Part shown: positions 57,785 through 64,000 of the stretch, one piece after another
How positions within the stretch are numbered: position 1 is the first letter of the stretch
Layout: the number at the start of each line of letters is the position of its first letter
DNA from: Elymus sibiricus
Taxonomy: Eukaryota; Streptophyta; Magnoliopsida; Poales; Poaceae
Direction: 5' to 3'
NCBI GenBank assembly: GCA_039707655.1
Contig: CM077664.1
Coordinates: 198,642,195-198,706,194 of the forward strand
DNA length: 64,000 bases
Notes under the pieces: model-generated
What the model was told of the DNA's origin: nothing
Databases searched by the model: none
The model's input: only the letters and a program-made list of their open reading frames with translations
Position numbers and translations under genes: made by a program

Positions 57785-59647
57785 TCAAGGTGGTGCAAAC
57801 ACACCGAGACTGTAGCTTCTGGCATTCACAACAATGCCTTCTCCTGTAAAGGTCTTCATTTTCTTTTTCCTGGGGAAATGTCTTACAAAAGGATCTTTAG
57901 CCGGTAAGTCAAATCTAACATTTCCCTCAAACACATTTAGCACAGCTTTGATAGTCCTTAGAAAAGGTCTACTGAGAATTATTGAAGCAATAGGATCTTC
58001 AGGTATATCAACTATCACAAGATCAATCATGACAGGGCAATCATTTATTTGAACTATAACTCCGTGCTTAATTCCTACTGCTTGAGTAAAGTTAGAATTA
58101 GCCATATTGAATCTAATCTCAGTAGTAGCATAAGGACCTAGATTGAGACTATCATAAACAGACTTAGGGATAGTAGAAACACCAGCCCCTAGATCACATA
58201 AAGCATTGAACTTATTTAAACCAATCTCAATCTCTATAGTAGGCTCAAAAGCATCTTCTTGCTTAGCTGGTAACTTACTTTAAAGCTTCTTTATTTCATC
58301 ATCTAGCTCATGTACCTTGGCTGCAACTTGATCAACAAAGACATTATATGCCTCGTTATTAGATACCTCAGGTAGTGGGTACTTCATTGATATCATCTTT
58401 ACGAAGTTTGCAGCAGTGTAATTATAGTTTGGCACATGGCTTGTGTCAAGTTCTTCGGTCTTCTCTTTGTTGGTTCTTACTATCTTGACATCTTCAACTG
58501 GGTTAGGTTCTAGTTTACCTGCAAACTAAGCTAGGATTAATGTTTGCCTCTCTGCAATTTTAGCCACTTGTGCCTCCATATTCTTGGATCTTCCCTCGAG
58601 CATCTGCACATCATTTGTTAGTCCAACAATCTTACTGGCCAATTGACCAAGTAAGTTATCATGATTCTTCAAAATATTTTTGAAGTTTTCATTCTGCTCA
58701 GTTTGACTAGCAATAAAAAATTTCAGAGTATCTTCAAGAGTATTTCTATTACTGCTATTAGCTCCATTAAAATTATTTGATGCTCCACCATTATTAGGAT
58801 AAGGAAGTCTAACAGCATATCCATTATTTTTCCAATTGGGGTTGTAGCTATTGCAAACAATAAAATTCACATCACTAACTTCTTTATTAGTGATGGCATT
58901 CACGTTTACCTCTTCTTTACCTTTTATGACAGAGATGAGTTCATCAAGCTTGGCTGTCAACTCCGCATTGTTTTCTTCAATTGCATTCACTCTTTTAGTG
59001 GTAGCTCTTTCAACATGCCATTGGGCATGGTTTTCTTGCATATCATCAAGTAGTTTCTTGACATCGTTTATGGGCTTTCCCATGATTGTTCCTCATGCAG
59101 TTGTATCAAGCTTAGTTTTTGACATATGATTTAAACCATTATAAAATATATGAAGGATTAACCATTGCTCCATTCCATGATTAGGACAGTTCCTTATGGC
59201 TTCTTTCATTCTATCGCACGCAAGCACTAGTGGCTCACGTTCTTCCTGCTTGAAACCTGTAATCTGAGAATGAAGTTGCATAATTTTTGTAGGCGGGCAA
59301 AACTTAGATAAAAATTTGCTGCAATAATCAGCCCAAGAAATTATATCGCCTCTGGGTAAAGCTAGAAGCCATTCTTTTGCTTTTCCTCTCAGAGAGAAAG
59401 GAAATAGATGCAACTTCAAAGCGTCAGGGTCATAATCCTTAATGCATGTCATGTTGCACAATTCAGTAAAATTATGCAAGTGCATACTGGCATCTTCAAA
59501 AGTAGAGCCTCCAAACTGGTCATGTTGAACCATGGAAACTAAGTTCGGTTTGGTCTCATACTCAGCGGCTGCAACCTCAGGTTGCACTATGGGTTCACGC
59601 ATAAAGTTATTGCTCGGAGTAGCAAAACTTCCAAGATTACGAGCCAT
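57785..59647 (-). pseudogene. Element F gag-protease
   Basis: One minus-strand frame from ATG 59647 (MARNLGSFATP) to 57785. The Retrotrans_gag capsid region is at about 59540-59200 (FPFSLRGKAKEWLLALP, QLHSQITGFKQEERE). Stops interrupt at 59095-59093, 58528-58526 and about 58282-58280. A coiled-coil rich part follows gag (58990-58540). The protease has ALCDLGAGVSTIPKS near 58195, the DLGA variant of Athila, and a later IILSRPFL near 57980. No RT follows; the frame stops at 57785. Gag would form particles and package RNA; this copy is inactive. Confidence 0.87.
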
Positions 59648-59801
59648 GGTAATCTTTTTGGGTTTTTCAACTAACAAGACTTGCAACAAAAATAAAACTT
59701 AAACTTAAAACAAAAACTGAAACTAAACTTCAACAAAAACTCTAAACACAAAGACTAGGAACACTAAACTCCTCCCCGGTAATGGCGCCAGAAAAAGGGC
59801 T

Positions 59802-61137
59802 TGATACTTACTTTTTAGTGATCCGGTAAAGGAACAGAAAGTACCCCACACCTATTTCCCCAAAGAGGTGACCTTGGGTTATCGAACTCGTGAGAGGAAG
59901 GTTCCCTTGAAGCGATGGTCTCTAGCAAGCTTCTGTCAAAGAAATAATTCCAGCTTTTGAATGGATCAATCAAGCTAATTGTGATGAAACACTTATAATA
60001 AAAATAGGTACGGGTATGAGGTCTTAATGCTTACAACCATGTATTTGCATTGGGACCAACTATGATCTTAATTTGTGTGCTGGAAGTCACCCATCGAGAT
60101 GTGCTTGTTACGAACCGAAGTGAGGGATATGTCCTAATAACATCTTAATCTACGCGAGTCCTACATCAAGAATCAGTTGTCCAACCGAAGGCCCTATCCG
60201 TCGCATGGGGTTTCCTCGATAATTAAGATTATAATAATCAGACAAGAGCTTTGGGCGTTTAATGACTACACCTCATGAATCCCCAAGGATTGGATCCGTG
60301 TTACCGTACTAAACCCTTTTGTCAGTGGTTTTCAGAATAACACTTCACGTTCTCCCTGCCCTTAGCCTCTTCGTGGCTCGATCTCCATGATCCTGGGTAC
60401 CTGCAGGGATGAAGATCGCGGACGAGACAAGAGACATCTACTGAACAATTTTATTTCACACATACGGGACGTTAATTCAAAGCACTTCCGTTGATCCCTA
60501 CAACAAATACAGCGGGTTGCAAGGCCTATGCCTCAACCCATACCTTACTGAACTACTCACAAATGAAGATCAGATCGCATGAAGAACACATCTTGAAGAT
60601 CGATTGATTGATAATATGTCTTACAATGGATGCCTTGTGCGATGCACGATTACAAGTATGATCTAGAGAGGAAGCACTATGGTGGTGATGGTGGCTATGG
60701 AGATGGAAAAGGCGGTGACTAGGGTTGATGAGAGGGGAAGAAGATGGCTCTGTTCTGGCTTCGCTTGTGGATGTTCTGTTCACATTTCAGCGTGGTCTCC
60801 TTTATAAAAGTTGTTTAGGTGGACGAGGAGCCTCGGAATCCACGCCATATGACTGCTCATACGAACGCTTGTGGTCGTATGAAATGCCATCTTTTGTGTT
60901 GCGTTCGCTGGTGCGCCTCCTGATGATTTCTTCTATCTCCTTTTCCACTCCTTTCCATATTCACACATGATTTCTTCCCTTTTTAGCCCATTTCTCGTGG
61001 AAACACATCAAAGAGAGGATTTGTTGAATCCTTTGCATTAATTAGTCCTTAGTACCAATATCGGTGCGAATATCTTGGTTTTAATGAAATATATCGGTCA
61101 AACAAAGGGTAAATGAGTGTAAAAATATCACTCATCA
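59802..61137 (-). repeat. Element F 5' LTR
   Basis: 1,336 bp; minus-strand start TGATGAGTGATATTT. A TATA-like box (minus TTTATAAAG) lies near 60808-60817. CATATGA...TCGTATGAAATGCC near 60845-60890 belongs to the hairpin family also found in the leader. Confidence 0.88.
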
Positions 61138-62998
61138 CTCCGTCACCTCGGCTAAACCGGGGGCTTCACCATTGCCTCATCAAACATACTCTGAGGATTT
61201 CATCATCACCCCACAGACCAGCTTCATTATGACAGCTGGACCGGGGGCTTCGCCTCGTCATATCGATCGTACTGCATCGCCATTTCGTCAAGTCGAGCTC
61301 CTCGCACGGTCACATCAGGATGGGCTTGGGGGGCTGGGACCTTGGTCAAGCTGAGGACTACACACCGTGTAGGATATGTCAAAGATCGATGGGCGTCCTC
61401 GTCCCGCTGCAAGCCCGGACTGGGTCATCACCACCGAGCACACTAACCAGCTAAGTCGCTTTCATGCTCAACTTTTTCAATTTTCAAAATTTTCAATTTT
61501 TTTGGTTCAACCAAGCTTTGTAATTGTGTTAAACAAATGAGTTGTTTGTTAAAAATGTTGTTCTAAAAACACTTGTTTTACCCAAGTTAACTGGGGCTCT
61601 TAAATAAATATGTGTTGTTTTATAATAAATGTTTGTTTCTAAGTTGTTGCAAAGTCTTTTTCTACTACTCCTTTTTCCGCCTCGAGTGTATGGTCAAATA
61701 GCCAGATAGCCTGGTTTCTCTCTAATGCCGCTCGAGTTTAGTTTGCTAATCTGGCCTGAGAAGCACTCCTCCTTCGGGAATGGAGGTTGAAGCCGAAGGC
61801 TGACCCACTTGAAGTCTGGAGATCGGATGTATCATGTTAAAGCACGACGGAAGCACAAATTAATTTTAAGACCAATTTTCGGATTGGCACCAAAAAACTT
61901 GATTTAATTTAGACATAAAGTTGTTATATAAGTTTTTTTGGTTTTTCGAGCTTATGACACATTTAATCTATTTTATGTTTTTTCTCAGGAGGCAGGACAT
62001 CCTCTTGATCGAGGTCTCCTGTGTGATGGTTCTGTTCAGGATATCTTTTCCGACCTGCAGTTTGGCATCTTCCCTGTCGAGCAACACCTTGGTGATGGCG
62101 ACACTCAAACGCCGACTGAACAAGTTCCCGAGGAGATACGATCCTAGGGTCATCCATGTCGCCCAACCCAAGTCTCGGGGGCTACTGCATTGATGATTCA
62201 ATGTAGAAAATTCAAAGTGCAAAACGGTTTCCGAGGAGATTACGATCCTTGGGTTGGTCGGCCGCACCCAACCTGAGTCTCGGGAGCTATTGTGCACCGC
62301 GTTTCCGTTCCTAAGTATGCTGTCGAGCTAGGATTTGATCCTCGGGCCGATTTCGTGAATCGGCCGGAGTCTCAGGGGCTACTTGGAACAACAGTTTTAT
62401 GTTATCCTTCAGGTGCATCCTGGATTGTAGGCCGGCGTACACCTTGAGGGCTACTGGCTATACTTCTTGGCAGAGAATAAATTGCACCAATCATAAGAAA
62501 TTCCGCAAAAAATGAGCCCAAGCCCGAGGTGGTTCACCACCTCGAACGCAGTCCGGCATAAAGCTCGGATGCGAGTGGCTAGCTCCACAGAGGACTTTTT
62601 TGGCGTCAAGCTCGGCTAAACTCCTTCGATTATTCTCAAGACTGATGTGATCTATCACACCTCAGATGTAGTCCAGCGTTGGAGCTCGGCTGCAAGAAGG
62701 CAACACTGCAGGGGAAAACTTTGAACCCGAGGTGTGGTGTAAAAATAACAAGGCATTGATGAAGGCCGAGAACTTAAATGGGCTCCTCGGATGCCCGACG
62801 TGTGAACTCCTCAGATGCCCGGCGTGTGAACTCCTTGGATGCCCGATGTGTGAACTCTTCGGATACACCTCGGTGATCCTCAAGATCAGAGATGAGAAGA
62901 TTTGTTGAACCAGCTTTCAAGACCGATGACCCAAGACAAACAACAGTTCGGAAGAACTTAGGAGCGTCCCCAACTTGAAGACCGGTTCAAGGGGCTAC
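61138..62998 (+). other. Element E internal region, right part
   Basis: Starts with the CTCCG duplication, then sequence without recognisable protein. Motifs like the PPT recur: CTCGGGGGCTAC near 62174, CTCGGGAGCTA near 62279, CTCAGGGGCTAC near 62370, TTGAGGGCTAC near 62446, and the real PPT AAGGGGCTAC at about 62989-62998. A 24-bp repeat starting CTCCTCGGATGCCCGACG occurs three to four times at 62783-62878. Confidence 0.7.
62783..62878. repeat. 24-bp tandem repeat in element E
   Basis: Three good copies and one decayed copy of CTCCTCGGATGCCCGACG followed by TGTGAA, starting at 62783, 62807, 62831 and 62855. Confidence 0.85.
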
Positions 62999-63418
62999 TG
63001 ATGGAGTCCTAGACTAGGGGGTACTCACCACGTCATCTCCCGACCAGGTGGGTCGGGCCGAGGCCCCCATGGCAGTTCACTAATGGGCCACTTCGGGCAG
63101 CCCATGGCGCATACAAGGGAGATTCCACAAGACTTGGTGCACAAGACGAGGACTCTTCTAAACCCTAGGCCTCTGGTGCATTATATAAACCGAGGCTGGG
63201 CTAGTCAATAGATCATCTCATATTCATTACAACAATCTCGTGGTAGATACCTGTACTCTGTACTATACCCCATATTAATACAATCAAAAGTAGGACGCAG
63301 GGTATTATCTCTTCAACAGAGCCTGAACCTGGGTAAAATCATGTGTCCATGGTACCATCACTCCAAGATGCCTAGCTTAGGACCCCTACCTCGAGATATG
63401 CTGGATTTAGCACCGACA
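62999..63418 (+). repeat. Element E 3' LTR
   Basis: 420 bp, starts TGATGGAGTCCTAG and ends TTAGCACCGACA. A TATA box (ATTATATAAACC) lies at about 63180-63191. The last 308 bp match the split 5' LTR copy. Confidence 0.88.
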
Positions 63419-64000
63419 ACGGCCACGCGCACGCACTCGGACGTGACGCACGCACGAGCCGGCACAGGAAGACGTGAGGAAGGCACCGCCCCTTGCGACT
63501 AGTCTAGCCAGACGCGCTACCCGGGTGGCCCACGCACTAGACGGCTCATGCGGGCTGGCCGCACGCACCCACCATCTCACGCAAGCATGAACCGGGCCCA
63601 TGTGCGAGCCAGTGCTACTCCCGTGACCCGGCTCGCATGCCTATCGCGACAGGACCAGCCCTGCACGGGCCGAGGACGCCGCTAGGCGGTTCTGACTCAG
63701 CCGTCGCGCGGGGGAAAGCGCGTGAAAAGTCTCCAGTCGGCGCCGACGAACCCGCCCAATGATGGTGGCCCCGAGCGTCCACACGTGGTCCACCCGTCAT
63801 GGACCTCCCTGTCGGGTCGCCCGGGCGCGTGTGGTCCGGGTAGGTGGGTCCATACAAGCACTCACACGCGCGCGGGGTCTCGCTCGCGGGGGGTGGGGGG
63901 GGTGGGGGGTGAAGGCGCTGTCGGAGTGTGTTCTCCGAACACCAGGCATCAAGGATACCTTGTATTTGTGAGTTTGGCCAGGGGCTAAACGCCTAGTCAA
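63419..64000. other. GC-rich unclassified sequence at the right edge
   Basis: High GC with many CACGCG and GGCCC words. A G-rich run at about 63887-63909 (GGGGGGTGGGGGGGGTGGGG) could form a G-quadruplex. Open frames on both strands follow the base composition and show no domain. The window ends inside this region. Confidence 0.5.

Larger units (their letters stand above)
51781..61137 (-). mobile_element. Element F: Athila-lineage gypsy element without pol
   Basis: Minus strand; LTRs 51781-53996 (with solo LTR H inside) and 59802-61137. The TSD is CTCTG (51776-51780) and CTCCG (61138-61142), one transition apart. The PBS (minus TGGCGCCATTACCGGGGA) next to the right LTR resembles the Athila type. 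Gag-protease and an ATHILA-type ORF follow on the minus strand; RT, RNase H and integrase are absent. The PPT is minus AGCTTGGGGGAGT at about 54009-53997. It is non-autonomous and also broken by stops, a solo LTR and a MITE. Confidence 0.9.
31069..63418 (+). mobile_element. Element E: non-coding gypsy element, 5' end truncated
   Basis: Plus-strand element defined by a complete 3' LTR (62999-63418) and a partial 5' LTR (31069 onward, interrupted by the LINE, ending 50853). The interior is 50854-51780 and 61143-62998, about 2.8 kb, and has no recognisable protein. PPT-like AAGGGGCTAC precedes the 3' LTR, and TTGGTGGCC directly after the 5' LTR may be its PBS. Its first about 110 LTR bases are missing, so a left target duplication cannot be tested. 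It hosts the LINE and element F. Confidence 0.75.

Noticed and set aside
61921..62297. Short frames in element E's interior
   Set aside because: They occur on both strands, lack domains and are interrupted in base composition; not counted as genes.
1..64000. CRISPR arrays, prokaryotic operons or phage genes
   Set aside because: No regular repeat-spacer structure or bacterial gene is seen; the sequence is plant nuclear DNA dominated by retrotransposons.

Overview
This window is a grass nuclear segment, most likely Triticeae (wheat, Aegilops or barley relatives). The case rests on TA-flanked Stowaway MITEs, stacked nested LTR retrotransposons, low-identity TE remnants, and an LTR end (minus strand, near 46531) of a type I remember as very abundant in wheat. 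There is one recognisable host gene; almost everything from 11.9 kb to 63.4 kb is nested mobile DNA.

Region 1 (about 0.1-8.8 kb, minus strand): a two-exon gene for a small putative membrane protein. Exon 1 is 8814-8503 and exon 2 about 580-92. The intron is about 7.9 kb and carries a Copia retrotransposon in antisense orientation (2054-7505, TSD CTTTA). A palindromic Stowaway MITE sits inside the Copia 5' LTR.

Region 2 (8.8-11.9 kb): the gene's upstream DNA, an unrecognised GC-rich gene-like fragment, then an AT-rich tract with a degenerate CATGGCAA repeat and a 21-G run.

Region 3 (11.88-31.07 kb): element C, a minus-strand Ty3/gypsy element of the Tat/Retand type, of which only the 3' LTR and part of its antisense gene remain. 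Two related non-autonomous elements are inserted in it: A (12140-19982, plus, TSD GCTAC) and B (20923-30493, minus, TSD ACCGT). All three carry an antisense gene with a Transposase_28-like domain. In A this gene splices at seven GT-AG exons into an uninterrupted 882-codon frame.

Region 4 (31.07-63.42 kb): element E, a plus-strand gypsy element without recognisable genes, whose 5' LTR has lost its first about 110 bp at the junction with C. Its 5' LTR holds an L1-type LINE (31308-50769, 16-bp TSD). The LINE's ORF1 is split by element D (33049-43891, about 4.1-kb LTRs, LARD-like, minus) and by solo LTR G (44965-46531). E's interior holds element F (51781-61137, Athila lineage, minus), itself split by solo LTR H (52625-53515) and a Tourist-like MITE (56407-56625).

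Region 5 (63.42-64.0 kb): GC-rich unclassified DNA.

Boundaries come from matching LTR ends, target-site duplications, PBS/PPT sites and reading frames that resume in register across insertions. I see no tRNA, rRNA, CRISPR or prokaryotic features. None of the elements has a complete uninterrupted set of pol genes.
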